Shown: positions 24,401-37,929 of the stretch, one piece after another | Layout of the letters: each line of letters begins with the position of its first letter | Position numbering within the stretch: position 1 is the first letter of the stretch | The notes under the pieces: generated by a model | Told to the model about the DNA's origin: nothing | The model's input: the letters and a program-made list of their open reading frames with translations, nothing else | Databases searched by the model: none | Source: Strigops habroptila | Lineage: Eukaryota; Chordata; Aves; Psittaciformes; Psittacidae | DNA length: 64,000 bases | Direction of reading: 5' to 3' | Assembly: GCF_004027225.2 (NCBI RefSeq) | Contig: NC_044278.2 | Location: 98,076,743-98,140,742 of the forward strand | Position numbers and translations under genes: made by a program

Positions 24401-25724
24401 TGTGTTTTAGAAGAAAACAAGAAGGGTACAAAGTTTTGGTGGGTGTGGGGTGACAGCAGGTTGTTTTGTTCATTTCTGAGCTGTTTGAAACTGGCTGTGA
24501 CCAGCCCAGGGCAGCCCCAGCCTTCTCCAGCACAGCCCACCCTGCAGCCCCGGGGTCAAGTGTCCACCGTTGTTCAATGACGTTTGCTCAAGTTGCTCCC
24601 AAACACTCCTTCTATAGATCAAGAGCCATATGCTGTATGAGAACTCAGTTCTCCAATGTCCTTTTCTTGTAAATGTCTCTCTGAAACCTTAGCTGTGGAG
24701 GAGGCAGGGGGAATCTGCAGTCAGAAATTAGACATTTCAGGAGCCTTTGTGTTTGATCTTCTGAGAACCAGACCAAAGCCAGGTGCCATTTCTGATGGCA
24801 GCTTCAGCAAAGAGGAGCTTCCTAAACTCTGTGTGCGTGTGGCTACCCAGTACACAGGGCTTTAGAGGTGGTGTGCCCTCTGTTGCATGTTTCATGTCTA
24901 TACTCACTTCAAAAGTCAAGGCCTCAAAGGTTTGGGGTTTTTTCTCTATCTTTGATGGTAACAGCCAGAGCTTTAAGGCAAGTCTGGGCAAAACATCAGC
25001 ATAAATGTGCAGTTGCTCTGTAATGACACAAAATCCACATGCAGTCACAGCTCTCATTAAATGTTAGCAGTATATTTTAAAGTCTGGTGTGAACTTTATA
25101 TGCAGTTTGGACTGATTATAATTTATTTTGACAGCCTTATTCTCACTTATATGTCTTCCATTTTACTTTACTCTGGAGGTGTTAAGGGCTTCATTAAAGT
25201 GTGTGCAGGTTTATTTCCTTTCCCCTTTAGCCATCCTTATCCTGACAGAGGGAGCTGTGTGAAATAGAAGGAGACCTTGACTGTTTCTAAGCAATGGTGT
25301 GATACAGGGCAAAGCATTTGGAAGCACTGCTAAAAATGACAGAGCAAAGCATGAATTTTTTCACTATTAACCTCTATGCCTACACCATCTGTTAGAAACA
25401 AAGATCAATCTTAATATCCCCATGGCTGCTGTCCTCCTATTTTTTGCTCTTCATCCTGTTTAACTCCAGGTTCTAATTATACATGGGAGGATTATCATAT
25501 ACAAATTAAGGTCTGTGTGAGCAGTACATAGGAAGAAACTCTAAATTAATTTAAATACATCCTTACATTTAAAAGGAAACCTTGGAACAGATGATTACTC
25601 ATGCTAGAATTATCTAGTATTACTCAAGCTAAAACTGAAGATTGTTATTTGGTTAAAAGTAACATAAGACATAATATTGACAAAGAATTGTTCCATAAAG
25701 CTTTGATGACATGTTCACATCAAG
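21483..25724. other. Intergenic DNA, nothing recognised
   Basis: Mostly AT-rich. A somewhat GC-richer patch at 24480-24570 shows no homology I recognise. Open frames are short and lack family resemblance. Confidence 0.45.
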
Positions 25725-25729
25725 GACGG

Positions 25730-26292
25730 TGTCGTGGTTTGAGCCCAGCCGGTAACTCTGAACCACACAGCCGCTCGCTCACTCCCCCCCTTCCTCCCCC
25801 CGCTCCCGGAGGGATGGGGAGGAGAATCGGAAGAATGTGACTCCCACGGGTTGAGATAAGAGCAGTCCCGCAACTAAGGTATAATACAAACCACTACTGC
25901 TACCACCAATGATAATAATGATTAGTGAAATAACAAGGGGAGAGGATACAATTGCTCACCACCCGCCGACCGATACCCAGCCCGACCCGAGCAGTGATCT
26001 GGGCCTTCCGGGTAACTCCCCCCGGTTTATATACTGGGCATGACGTGCTGTGGTATGGAATACCCCCTTGGCTAGTTTGGGTCAGGTGTCCTGTCTCTGC
26101 TTCCTCCCGGCTTCCCCTCCTCCCTGGCAAAGCGTGAGACTGAGAAAGTCCTTGGTTGGAATAAACATTACTTAGCAACAACTAAAAACATCAGTGTTAT
26201 CAGCGTTGTTCCCAGGCTGAAAGTTAAAAAACACAGCACTGCACCAGCTACTAAGAAGGAGAAAAATGACTGCTATAGCTGAACCCAGGACA
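25730..26292 (+). mobile_element. Solo LTR, avian ERVL type, with target duplication GACGG
   Basis: A 563-bp LTR beginning TGTCGTGGTTTGAGCCCAGCC and ending GCTGAACCCAGGACA, flanked by perfect 5-bp direct repeats GACGG (25725-25729 and 26293-26297). It contains a TATA-like TTTATATA near 26025 and an AATAAA at 26160-26165, both on the + strand, so it is oriented +. A 5-bp duplication fits ERVL-class elements. There is no internal retroviral sequence, as expected after LTR-LTR recombination. Confidence 0.92.
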
Positions 26293-26297
26293 GACGG

Positions 26298-27481
26298 TTT
26301 GTGTCAAACTGGTCAAGTATAGAAGTCTGAAAAAAAGCACTTCCAAGAGCTCTGGGTGCTCAGCTCAGGAGAAATAATGTTTTATGGAAGCATCAGAATA
26401 AAATACGATTATTCTCCAGTCAACTTCCTATAATACAAATTCTACAGAAAGAACCACCTGAACCAACCAACCCCAGTATGCTTCATTTGTGATGCATATC
26501 ACAAAAAAATTGTATTTTACCTTGGATGAATAGAATTATGTTCTTTTGTAACTTGCAGTGCACTGCAAAAGTGGCTTAAATTAGGTTTAGTGGCTAAAAT
26601 TTTTCATCTTGCGTCTTTCTTCCATTATGGTAATTTCTTGCAGGGGCTGCCTGATTCATATAAGTGGCAAGAGTCATTACAGCAGAATTTGATAATTTCT
26701 ATATCAATTTCTTGTGAAAAACAGATGTATGTGTTAAATATATATGACTTCTGAAAACTGACAACAGTAAAACCAGTTGCAGATGGGAGGCCATCAAGCA
26801 GAGTAACCAGACATGGCCACCTTCTTTTGCCTTCTCTCAGTCCAATGGAAGAATGCATGCTGTAGCCTTACAATTTAAGCAAGCAGTATTAATTTTTAAG
26901 CAAACAATCCAGGACTCCTGAGAAGACAAATCGTCCCCATTATTTTGAAAGAAAAGTGAAACAGGCATTAAATATGCAAGTGTTATTTTCTGCTAATTAA
27001 AAATAAAAAAAAAAAAAAAGAAAGGAAAAAAGGTGTTCTGTAGTTTTACAGCTCACAGTAATTGTCAGGGTATATTTTGCACTCTATATCTTGCATGCTA
27101 TCACTATAAAATTCATTGCCTGATATGACAGTTCAAAACAATCTGACTTTTTATTGGTGTGTGTAATTGACCTGCTAATTGGCTGCGAAGAGCAGGAGCA
27201 TAGTACCATTTATTCTTTCTTATTTCCAAAAACAGTCCAGGATGACAACAAAATTCAAATTTTCTTCTCATAGGATTTTTTTTTTTTTCCTTAATTCTGA
27301 AATCTCAGTTTTGGATTTTCTATTAGCACACTTTCTCAAGCTTTATAGTATGTTTCCCATTCAGTATCCTCACTGTCATTTATTTTATTGTAGAGTATCC
27401 AAAGTGTAAGTTCATCAACCCTAACTTAATTGATTAAAAGTTAAATGACAACTTAGGCTTCTATTATACTCAGTAGAAACA
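26298..27481. other. Intergenic DNA, nothing recognised
   Basis: AT-rich, with an A run at about 27004-27019. No coding or RNA gene recognised. Confidence 0.45.
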
Positions 27482-28568
27482 ATCATAGAATCATAGAACC
27501 ATTCAGAATGGAAAAGACCTTTAAGATCCTCAAGTCCAACCGTAAACACGACACTGCCAAGTCCACCACTAAACCATGTCCCTAAGCACTACGTAGAATC
27601 GTAGAATCATAGAATCACAGAATCATAGAATGGTTAGGGTTGGCAAGGATCTTAAGATCATCTAGTTCCAAACCCCTGCCATGAATAGGACCACCACACA
27701 CTAAACCATATCACCCAAGACTCCGTCCAACCTGGCCTTGAACACTGCCAGGGATGGAGCATTCACAACGTCCTTGGGCAACCTGTTCCAGTGCCTCACT
27801 ACCCTCACACTAAAGAGCTTCTTCTTTATATCTAACCTAAACTTCCCCTATTGAAGTTTGAACCCATTATCCCTTGTCCTATCACTACAGTCCCTGATGA
27901 AGAGTCCCTCTCCAGCATCCTGCAGGCCCCCTTCAGATGCTGGAAGGCTGCTATGAGGTCTCCACACAGCCTTCTCTTCTCCAGGCTGAGCAACTCCAAC
28001 TTCCTCAGCCTGTCTTCATACAGGAGGTGCTCCAGCCCCCTTATCATCCTCGTGGCCCTCCTCTGGACTTGTTCCAACAGCTCCATGTCCTTCTTATGTT
28101 GAGGACACCAGAACTGTATGCAGTACTCCAAGTGAGGTCTCACGAGAGCAGAGTAGAGGCGGGGGATCACCTCCTTCGACCTGCTGGTCACACTCCTTTC
28201 GATGCAGCCCAGGACACGGTTGGCTTTCTGGGCTGCGAGTGCACACTACTGGCTCATGTTTCTCATCAACCAATACTCCCAAGTCCTTCTCCACAGGGCT
28301 GCTCTGAATCTCTTCTCTGCCCAACAGGTATCTGGGCCTGGGATTGCCCCAACCCAGGTGTAGGACATCTACATATCTTTTAAATATGTCCAGGAATGGT
28401 GACTCAACCACTTCCCTGGGTAGCCTGTTCCAATGCTTGACAACCCTTTCAGTGAAAAATGCTTTCCTAATACCTCACCTAAACTTCCCCTGGCACAACT
28501 TCAGGCTATTTGCTCTTGTCTTATCACTTGTTACTTGGAAAAAGAGACTGATGTACAACTTGCTGCAG
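27482..28568 (-). mobile_element. CR1 LINE fragment split by a younger CR1 (outer element)
   Basis: The left part (27482-27593) is a CR1 tail with AAGTCCAACCGTAAACACG and CCATGTCCCTAAGCACTA. The right part (28367-28568) continues the same CR1 consensus with ATCTACATATCTTTTAAATA, GGTGACTCAACCACTTCCCT and CTTGTCTTATCACTTGTTAC. In typical CR1 these two parts are contiguous, so the sequence between is an insertion. Confidence 0.82.
27594..28366 (-). mobile_element. CR1 LINE inserted into another CR1 (inner element)
   Basis: A minus-strand CR1 of about 773 bp, running from the TAGAATCATAGAATCACAG tail to a truncation point in the RT C-terminal coding region. The minus frame 28191-27832 encodes the conserved [11 protein letters not shown] and [20 protein letters not shown] region, close to the array CR1. 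An adjacent minus frame (28411-28094) encodes the part just before it, so a frameshift separates them. Not functional. Confidence 0.88.
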
Positions 28569-29283
28569 GAAAAGAGGTGTGTTATCATTATTAGTGAATG
28601 ATCCTTCACAAGCTAAATTTGCACCTCTGGAGAGGCTTATTTCAATATATTAAATGTAAAAACCCCAGTAGATTTAGGTATCTAACTTTAAATGTCAAAA
28701 GCTACATAAGATTAATACCACTTCTTTTTTTTTTTCTCTTCTCTAAAAACTGTGGTTATCCTTTTTCCATATCAGATATTGAAGTCACCAAAATTATCTA
28801 AATCTTTGTGCTTTCTAAAAAAATATATATTCTTGTTCTGTACATACTTTTTATCCAGACTTTTCACAAAAGTCCGTCAGTGCAGCTCTAAATAACAATT
28901 ATTTTATGTCCTTGTCTTATCTACTCATCATTACCATCTCTTTGCTAATAATGTATTTTTCCATTTGAAATTTTAAATATATTTATGACAGCTAAAACCA
29001 GCACACCCAGATTAGGACCTTTTGCGTGCTATTTCAGATGTAATGGCCTTCAGAATCCTTGGGTTTTCCTACTCGTGTTTGAAGAAGAAAACCCCAAGAC
29101 TATTTGCATTGTACAGTAATTGTTATTATCTATCTTGCCCAGTAAGGAATTCAGACTCTTCGTGCTATTATTACTGAAGGGCTATTTGTATCTCTTCAGA
29201 GGAAGATTGATCTTCAAAACCAGGCATCTTTCCCTGATGTTGATACACCCACCATGCTAAAAAACCAAAACACACAAGTATGA
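28569..29283. other. Intergenic DNA, nothing recognised
   Basis: AT-rich single-copy-looking sequence without a recognised feature. Confidence 0.45.
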
Positions 29284-29288
29284 AAAAG

Positions 29289-29855
29289 TGTCATGGTTTG
29301 AGCCTAGCCGGTAACTCGGAACCACGCAGCTGCTCGCTCACTCCCCTCCTTCTTCCTCCCCCTGCTCCCAGAGGGATAGGGGGGAGAATCAGAAGAGTCT
29401 AACTCCCACAGGTTGAGATAAGAACAGTCCAGTAACTAAGGTATAATACAAACCACTACTGCTACCACCAATGATAATAATGATAACGGAAATAACAAGG
29501 GGAGACAATATAATTGCTCACCACCCGCGACCGATACCCAGCCCTACCCGAGCAGTGATCTGGGCCTTCCGGGTAACTCCCCCCAGTTTATATACTGGAC
29601 ATGACGTGCCATGGTATGGAATACCCCTTTGGCCAGTTTGGGTCAGGTGTCCTGTCTCTGCTTCCTCCCGGCTTCCCCTCCTCCCTGGCAAAGCATGAGG
29701 CTGAGAAAGTCCTTGGTCAGAGTAAACATTACTTAGCAACAACTAAAAACATCGGTGTGTTATCAGCGTTGTTCCCAGGCTGAAAGTTAAAAAACACAGC
29801 GCTGCACCAGCTACTAAGAAGGAGAAAAATGACTGCTATAGCTGAACCCAGGACA
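29289..29855 (+). mobile_element. Solo LTR, avian ERVL type, with target duplication AAAAG
   Basis: A 567-bp LTR starting TGTCATGGTTTGAGCCTAGCC and ending GCTGAACCCAGGACA, flanked by AAAAG at 29284-29288 and 29856-29860. It is very similar to the LTR at 25730 and in the same orientation, including the ACTACTGCTACCACCAATGA block. The different target duplications show two independent insertions. Confidence 0.92.
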
Positions 29856-29860
29856 AAAAG

Positions 29861-32800
29861 TCAAAATCCAGCAATAGAACAAAACACACACAGAAAGGAG
29901 CCAAAATCAATTACTACTGGAAAATATTCATCTTTGCAATCAAAGCTGTGAAATTGCTATCTGTATTATCAGTAATCAGCCAATAACCATTTTCCTTCAT
30001 TATCTATGCATATAAAGCAGCTATGATCTTAAGTTACCAGCTGAATAAATGAAAGAGATGCAGAAGCTCACTGAGTTGAAAAAGTCAAAAGGAGTATCAG
30101 GCTTTGTAATTGCTCAAGCCAACAAATGATTATCAATTGAAAAATGTGGTCTGCAGAAAGGCAGAATACCTGTATTCTGTGTTACATGCAGATCCTGAAG
30201 GCACTTTTGTTTCATCCAGGGGAAGACTGGAAAATGTTGCTTTGATAATGTAATTATTTACAGTACTTGCTGTGCCTTCTTAGGCAGTACTTGTTAGGAA
30301 CCATGTGATCCAGTATCAGTTTTACAACTGTTTCTGGTAGGATTGGTTTGGGCTGGAATTAAGACATCAACTAGCTTGCTTATTATCCATTGCTGACACT
30401 AATGCATCATTAATAAGAACTATTGATTTCTATTGAAAGCTAAATTTTTAAGTCCAATAAGTGAATATGGACTGAGATTAAGCAGAGGTCCACTGATGGA
30501 GAATGGAAGAGGTGGGCGAGGTCAGGAAGTGCTGAGTCCTCCTGCTGTTCTGGACGAGGCTCTCCCAACATGTGTAAAGGCTGACTGCTCCCTGAGCAGT
30601 GTGCATATGTCCCTCTTCCCATGCTCTTCCTCCGTGTTTGCCCCACCCAAGGGCCCTGGCACGCTCTCGTTGAGGCCCAGGCATCAGCCTCCAGGTGCCC
30701 CAGGCAGAAGTCATGAGAGATGCTGGGGGAGGATATGGATGGTATCAGAGGCCAGAGTGCCTTCTTATTCTCTCCTGTCTGTATGGTGAGATGTTCTCAC
30801 CTAGGGGCTGAGTTTACCTCACCATCATTGCCAGTCCCACTTGCTGAGGCAGGGGAGCACATGGTACTTGTCACGTCTTCTCTTAGATGAAAGTTGTTCT
30901 TACATTTCTCAGGCCTCATCAAGATCATATAGCTTAGTGGAGACTTTTCCCCCAAACTGGAGTTAAACAAAAAAAAAGAAAAAAGCAGAAATTCAATTTA
31001 ATATAAACTTTTTCTAAAGTACTTTTTTTTTTCTAAAGATCTGTTTCTGCACTGTATACTTGGCTTCCTATATTATTGTGACAAAATTTTGACCCTATAT
31101 TGGGACATCCTGCATTTCAGAAGCCGTGTTCCAATCTCTGAAAGTGAAACTTCAGCCGTGCATACTGTTAGATGCTCTAGTGCTGAAATATGTCACCTTT
31201 TCAAAGGTGTCCTGGGGACAAACTTTTAAAAGAATTTAAAGTTGCATGGAATTCTTCCCATGTGAGAATGCAACTTCTAAGATGCTGAATAACTTTTAGA
31301 AAATTTGTCATTTGGTAATTTATAACTCTGGTGTCCATTGAAAATCAGTAGGATATGATAATTTTTACTTTGTCTCTTATCTGTTCTAACTAGATTCATA
31401 AACTTATTTCTATTTGTATTGGTAGCATCTAAGAAGCTAATCCTTTGCAGATTGTTAACACTAATCAATCAAAAGTCTGAGTTTTATATGAACTGTAGGT
31501 ACTGGCTATTTTGCTTGGATAGTCTTAGAGTCAGTCACATAATATCTAAATTTTCTGATATTAATACTACAGAGCAGTCACTAAAATGAGAGTCACAGTC
31601 TAGTTATTTAAAGAGGTGGTTGCCATGTGTCTAATAGTTTATTAGCCATCATTTCATTAAAATTCAGTATACTCGGAGGAGTTAAAATTTATTTAATGAT
31701 CAGCCAGATTCATGCCATCTGTAGTATATTCTTTAGCACTATAATGGCATCATCTGTACTGTAAAATATATAAATTTACCCAATCACTCAAGCAATCTAT
31801 TATGCATGATTGAAAAGGAAAAGCTATCCCTCACACAAGAAATAAATCTCCTTTTGCAATGGTTCCCTCCCAAAGAAGATATTTCTGGCAACCGAGACAT
31901 ATAGTACAGTGTTTGGGCTTATACTTTAGTATTTCATCTGATATGAGAAAGTATAAGTCTTTCTTTTTCAGAGCCAGAATAATCAAACGGCAATTCTGTT
32001 CCAGTAATTACATTCCAGTAATTTTATACATAGATCTTTCCATGAACTTTCAGGAATATAATTTTTGATTTGCCACACATCTGATCTTCTGTGCATGTGG
32101 ATGCTTGTTTTGTTCCACAGAGCTTTTACTCCTAAAAGCCAATATTACAGTCCAATTCCTATTAATTCAGCTTTTCTGCAGCAAGAGATTATCTCATACT
32201 GAAATACTTGTTTTCCATGAATGCTGCCTGCTAAGCAAATGAACTGTGTCACTTGATGCATCAGACAGGCTCAGACTTTGCCTATTGCACCTTCCTCTCA
32301 TAAGGGTGCTGTTTGAAATAAGTGTAATTGCCAACCCACACCAATGAGCTGTGTCATGTAACTGTAACTTTTAGTGTTCTAAAGCACCACAAAATAGGCA
32401 GGAATCACACAAAGCCATGGATAAGGTCCCAGTAGCATGAAAAGTGACCACTAGAGTGATTTACCCTTGGTTCCTCACAATATATTCATGCATTAAGTAG
32501 TACAAGTGAGGATGATTTGAAAAGACAGATCTGTAAGCAAGCAATAAGAATATTCTGTGAAGCTATGGGGTATTCACTGTAGGTATGGGAAAAAATATTC
32601 TGTCATTTTGATTAAGTTTGATTCCGAATACAGTAAATCCTTCCCTTCAGTGATTAAGCTAAATAAAGTATTTCAAAAGCCACTGGGTTGTATTGCTATG
32701 GTAACCCACTGATCCCTGAAATAATAATTGTGTGCCTGACATTATACGTAAAGTTTTCATTTTCCCTCCAAAATACAATAACTGATATACTTAATCTTTT

Positions 32801-33571
32801 CTTCAACCTTTTCCTCACATCAAGGAGAAAATCAATTTTCCCTGATTTGCAGCATTAAATCTATTGATTTGTCAAGGTAGATTATATTCTGCGTGATTAT
32901 GTTTGTGCAATTTTGCCTTAGAAGTAATGAACTTTAAACTGAATGAAGTGTCAGTTTAATAATGAAAGATACAGTAGATGTCACCTCCTATGAATAGTCG
33001 CCTATTCTAGAAGGGACTGAAAATAAAACTGATGTGCAAATATTGAACTGCATCCGGACACATATAATACAGCTCAAGTCTGACTGTGCATGCTTTGAAA
33101 AGTCTAAAATGCAAAAGAAATGTGTTCATATGACTTTTCTGAACTGAAATCTACATCTGAAACTCACATTCATCTACCAGAGCAACACTGTTTTTCTGTA
33201 AGTGTGTTTTACTGGATCTGTATGGAATCCAATTAGAGGTAGGAGTTTGATTTCCTTCAAGCAGGTTTATATGATATGTTTTAGAAAGGTGACATTACTC
33301 ATATTTTCATACATCCTAGATCTTCAGAAGACAACTTGTGTGTTTTAAGATATTCATGGCGAAGACAGTCTAGTGATTTTTGTCAGAAAGGTATTTATTT
33401 TTTGACCCACCTTATCACATTGTATAGGAGAACTACAGTCTGGCCACAGATTGAGACCGGAAATAGATTTTTGATGCCTTTTTAATTGTGCTTTGTTTTA
33501 TGTACAAATGTAAACTCACTAAAGGGTCTCATTAGTATGTGACAATGCCTCTGCACTAAGATCTTATTAAC
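29861..33571. other. Intergenic DNA, one GC-rich patch
   Basis: Mostly AT-rich. A GC-richer patch at about 30480-30740 carries a 118-codon open frame on + (30433-30789) and overlapping minus frames. None resembles a known protein, and the patch lacks recognisable splice or promoter context. Otherwise nothing recognised. Confidence 0.4.
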
Positions 33572-33869
33572 AGGACCTCTTCATCAGGGACTGTGGTGAT
33601 AGGACAAGGGGTAGTGGGTTTGGACTTAAACAGAGGAGATTCAGGTTAGATATAAGGAAGAAACTCTTTACAGTGGGTGTGGTGAGGCGCTGGAACAAGT
33701 TGCCCAAAGAAGCTGTGGCTGCCCCATCCCTTGAAGTGGTCAAGGCCAGGTTGGATAGCGCCTAGAGCAACCTGGTCTACTGGAAGGTATCCCTGCCTGT
33801 GGCAGGGGGGTTAGAACTAGATGATCTTAAGGTCCTTTCCAACACTAACCATTCTATGATTCTATGACT
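33572..33869 (+). mobile_element. CR1 LINE 3' fragment
   Basis: Matches the end of CR1 ORF2 and its 3' UTR: CTCTTCATCAGGGACTGTGG, GATTCAGGTTAGATATAAGG, GTCAAGGCCAGGTTGGATAG, GATCTTAAGGTCCTTTCCAA and a TCTATGATTCTATGA end. Strongly 5'-truncated. Confidence 0.92.
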
Positions 33870-36800
33870 ATTTATTGAGCTTATTGGGTGAACCCATAAT
33901 TTTTAAAAGCATAAAACCTAAGTACTTCCATTCCTGGAAGAGGTAATTTGTTTCCTAGAAAAGCGTACATATCTTAAGATCAACATTGTGGAAGTAATGT
34001 TTATAAAATGAAACCCTGCTTCAGAACCCATACTGTTTTTTTTGTTTTGTTTTTTCTATTCTACACTTAAAATATGGTAGCATAACCACATACTGAGAAA
34101 TATCTAAAATTTGTGCCACATACTATAGCTGGTTTTAGGGAAAGGACACCAGACAATTTCCTTGTCTTCAGAAATTATAGAACCCCAACAAGCTAAATAG
34201 GAATGTAAATGGGAAGAATGAAGCAATGCATCTTGTCATGTCTGAAATAATTTCTCTGAATTTAATTTCAGCTCTGGGCAGTGAACACAAGCATGAATGT
34301 CAGACAGTTAGAGTTGTCTGATATGTCAAACCATGTGGGAATCCAGGGTCAGTTCCTCCCTGGTCAGTTTGAGCAGAAGCCGTGGATATCCAGTAATTCT
34401 TGAAACTCAAGATTTTAATACATGTTTTATAATCAACCTTGTAAAAAGAATTGTATCAATTTTCATTAATTTTTTAGATATATTCTCCATTGAAAAATAT
34501 TTTAATCCATTTTTAGCATTTATCACTGCCTTATCCATGATCAATCTCACGTTCAGTTTATGCAGTGACTTCTGAAAACAAGCCACATTGCTTCTAGTTC
34601 AAAAAATAATCTGAACCGGAAGTACTTTTAGGTCTTGCTTGCAAACCTGACAGACGATATCTGACAGATAATTAGTTAGCAATAATACTAAATTTATTTT
34701 GCTATAGCATGTGCACTTGAAACTTGAGAAAAAAAAATTTGTGAACCTGCATTTTAATGTCAAGTCCATTTCCCTTCCATACATTTCTCTTCTCCCAGAA
34801 TGCCTCTTTTCCCTGTGTTTAACATCATCCACCTTATAAAAGCTGAAAGTATTTGTTTCATTTGGAGCCACTACTAAGTCTCTCTACATTATACTCAGTG
34901 CAAAGGAATACCAGTTCTTTTAGTCTTATTGATGTGATCAAAGACCTAACTTAAAAGACTTATTTCATCTTAAAGGTTGATTATTCCCATTCTTCTCTTG
35001 ATTTCTTACGCAAAGCTTTCTCAATGACCACATGCCATCCCTCACATAAATTCCAGTACCTTTCTTACAGTTTTGATTTGTGCCTTAGAAGCTGTATATT
35101 ATAGGCTGCAAAGACAGGCTGTAACAAGAATGGCTCATGGCAGTCAGGGTTGTACAGTCTATAAATAACAAGAAGATTGGAATTTTACCTGAACTTAACA
35201 GTAACCATCAACAAATTCAAAACAAATGAAACAGCTACCATTTTTGCAATATATATCTGGGTACCCCTCCTTAGTGCTCCTGACAATGCAGACCCTGCAA
35301 TAAATTGCCTTTTGATTAACTAGAAGTGCGGTAACTTTTACCTGCACTGCAGTAGATTAAATTACTTTTGAAATCTGTAAAAGCTTTCCAGCAGAGTAAT
35401 TAAGCATTTAATTTGTCCATTTAGAATGCATGTTACTGACAATTTGCTGTCATTTCAATCTTAACCAAAAAAAAATATTTGCAAGGAGACATGTTAACTG
35501 AACAAAAAAAAAAAGGATGGTACTGGCTGACGGGTAGGATTTTCTATTCATTTGCTTGTTTGTTTGTCTATTTTTTTCCTTTAAACAGTAAAGAATAGAG
35601 ACACACAGTGTAGTTCACTATCATACCGTCTAATACCAGGTAACCTTGAAATATTAGTGGGTGACAGCACAAGCACCCTTGATGCGGCTTTTGCTGACTC
35701 ATTGGGACTATGTACTAAATTCTACTGCTGACTGAATTGCTTGTTAACTCCTATTGATAGGCCCACTCAGCTCTTATCTCAGTGTTGCTCTGATGCTTAG
35801 CATGTGCTGTATAAGCACAAAAACCCAGTAATATTGTGGATCTTACCTCAGGCTGCATTATCAGATGATATGTCCCTTTACTAAGGGAGAACTGTTTGCC
35901 TATGGGAACAGCATCACCTGCTGTTGGATTAGGAATTAACATTCCCATTTCCTGAGACGTTTGCCTAATGCTTATTTTATTTTTCAGGGTAAATGATCTG
36001 AATTTGCAGATCAGGATTAAGGAATTAAACCGTATAACCGTAATTTTTTTATAAAATATTGCCATATGCACATAAGTGTGTCAGTAAATATCAGTAAGTG
36101 TGTTGGGATCTCTTTATTATTTATTTATTAATAATTTTAAATTTAATCATTATTCATAAACATTATAGGATGATTTTTAATAAACAAAACTGTAGTATGT
36201 GCCATGATACTTTAAAATTTAACAATATCTCTTCTCCCATCAGAATATGACTATAAAATATACTTTCTAAAGGATGTGATTTATTTTACAACTTCTTTTG
36301 ATTTGCCTAAAATTTAGACACCTATAGCTTCCAAGAATACCCAAGGATGGATATCACAGAACCGAAATGTTGATTGGTATCTCCAACTCCGAATCACAAA
36401 ACTAATATTTTTAATTCTTCTTTTCTCCTTCCCTTCTTTCCCAAATTCAGATGGCTTAGAGCTGTCATTCTGCTCCATCTAGCAATGCTTTCTGTGATTC
36501 AATCCCCATATACATCCACACGTTATGTCATGCATTCACTGGGGCATGTCACGGGGAAGAATAATAGGAAATTACTTTGCTAAACATCTTACTTAAAACA
36601 TTGATAAGCTTGTGAATACATAGTAATGTATAGAATAAAAAAAATAAAAAACTGAGGAAATATGAGGAGAAAAACCATTTGCAGAGGTGTGACAAATGAA
36701 ATTGAAATAAAAAAAAAAAAAAAAAGTAATTGATAGTAAGGAGCAGAGTCCTTCGTCTAAGTCCTGCAATAAATGACCAGAGAGAAATTAATCCAGAATT

Positions 36801-37507
36801 AGTACTGGCTTCTTTTGAAACGTAATACGATCATGCTGAGGTTTGCTTTCACTTTTGTATCTCTTGTTGGCTGAGAGATTTTTAACAAGGGAGGCTACGT
36901 TCAGAAAAAGCAACATAATGATTGGAAGAATTAGGTAATGGGGAAATATTAGAAGGTTCTAATTGTATAAATTGGCAATGAAAACTCTAATGAGAGTTAT
37001 GAGAAGAGTCTAAAGCACTTGAGTAAATAAACCTAACAGTAGGAGAATTAATTAGCTCCTGCAGGTGTGGTATAGTTATGGTTAATAGGATGACCTTAAT
37101 AAAAGTGAAAATTTAGGCAGAATATTGGCAAGAGGCCCTTTGGATCTAGTCATTAGGTTGGGAAATAACAGAGGAAAAAGGTAATAACCCAGCTGATCAC
37201 CAGAAAACATATGGTGTTGTAAAGTAATCTTATTCAACATAGTATATTTCTAAGCATCTATTTTCTGAAAAACAAACCACCCAAGAATGGATGCAAAGGA
37301 TGGGATTCTTCTCATGTGACATCGGGCTGTCTAAACATTAGGAGGCTAGTTCAACCTGGTCACCCCATCTGCTCTGCTGTTAAAGGAGAGAGGCACTTAT
37401 AGAAGACAAATCATCCTCACCTAAAATCTGAATTACCTTCTCTCCATCTGGGATAAAAGAGGAGCTGATATGACTAGCTTTGCCATTAAGATGGCTAAAT
37501 TTAGGGT
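33870..37507. other. Intergenic DNA, nothing recognised
   Basis: AT-rich sequence with several A runs (for example near 36709-36725). No gene or mobile element recognised. Confidence 0.45.
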
Positions 37508-37929
37508 CTGGAGGACAAGTCCAATGAGGAACGGCTGAGGGAACTGGGGGGATTTAGTCTGGAGAAGGCTCGGGAGAGACCTTATCGCTCGCTACAACTA
37601 CCTGAAAGGAGGTTGTAGTGAGGTGGGGGTAGGTCTCTTCTCCCAAGTAACAAGTGATAGGACAAAAGATGACAGCTTCAAGCTGCACAAGAAGAGGTTT
37701 AGATTGGATATTAGGAAAAATTTCTTCACAGAGAGGGTGATCAGGCATTGGAACAGGCTGCCCAGGGCAATGATGGAATCACCATCCCTGGAAGTGTTCA
37801 AAAAAATGTGTAGATGAGGCCCTCAATGACATGGTTTAGTGGTGGGCTGGCAGTCCTGGAGCAATGGTTGGACTTGGTGATCTTAAAGGTCTTTTCCAAC
37901 CTAGCTGATTTTATGGTTCTATGATTCTA
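37508..37929 (+). mobile_element. CR1 LINE 3' fragment
   Basis: Contains TCTGGAGAAGGCTCGGGAGA, ACCTTATCGCTCGCTACAAC, CAAGTGATAGGACAAAAGAT, GGTGATCAGGCATTGGAACA and TCTTAAAGGTCTTTTCCAAC, ending in TCTATGATTCTA. It belongs to the same subfamily as the fragment at 5607. An open frame at 37623-37817 is CR1 ORF2 C-terminus residue ([20 protein letters not shown]). Confidence 0.92.

Noticed and set aside
25952..26181. Open frames on both strands within the LTR, repeated at 29471-29742
   Set aside because: Shared only because the two LTRs are copies; no retroviral protein resemblance.
25725..29860. One intact endogenous provirus between the two LTRs
   Set aside because: The target duplications differ, and no gag, pol or env sequence lies between.
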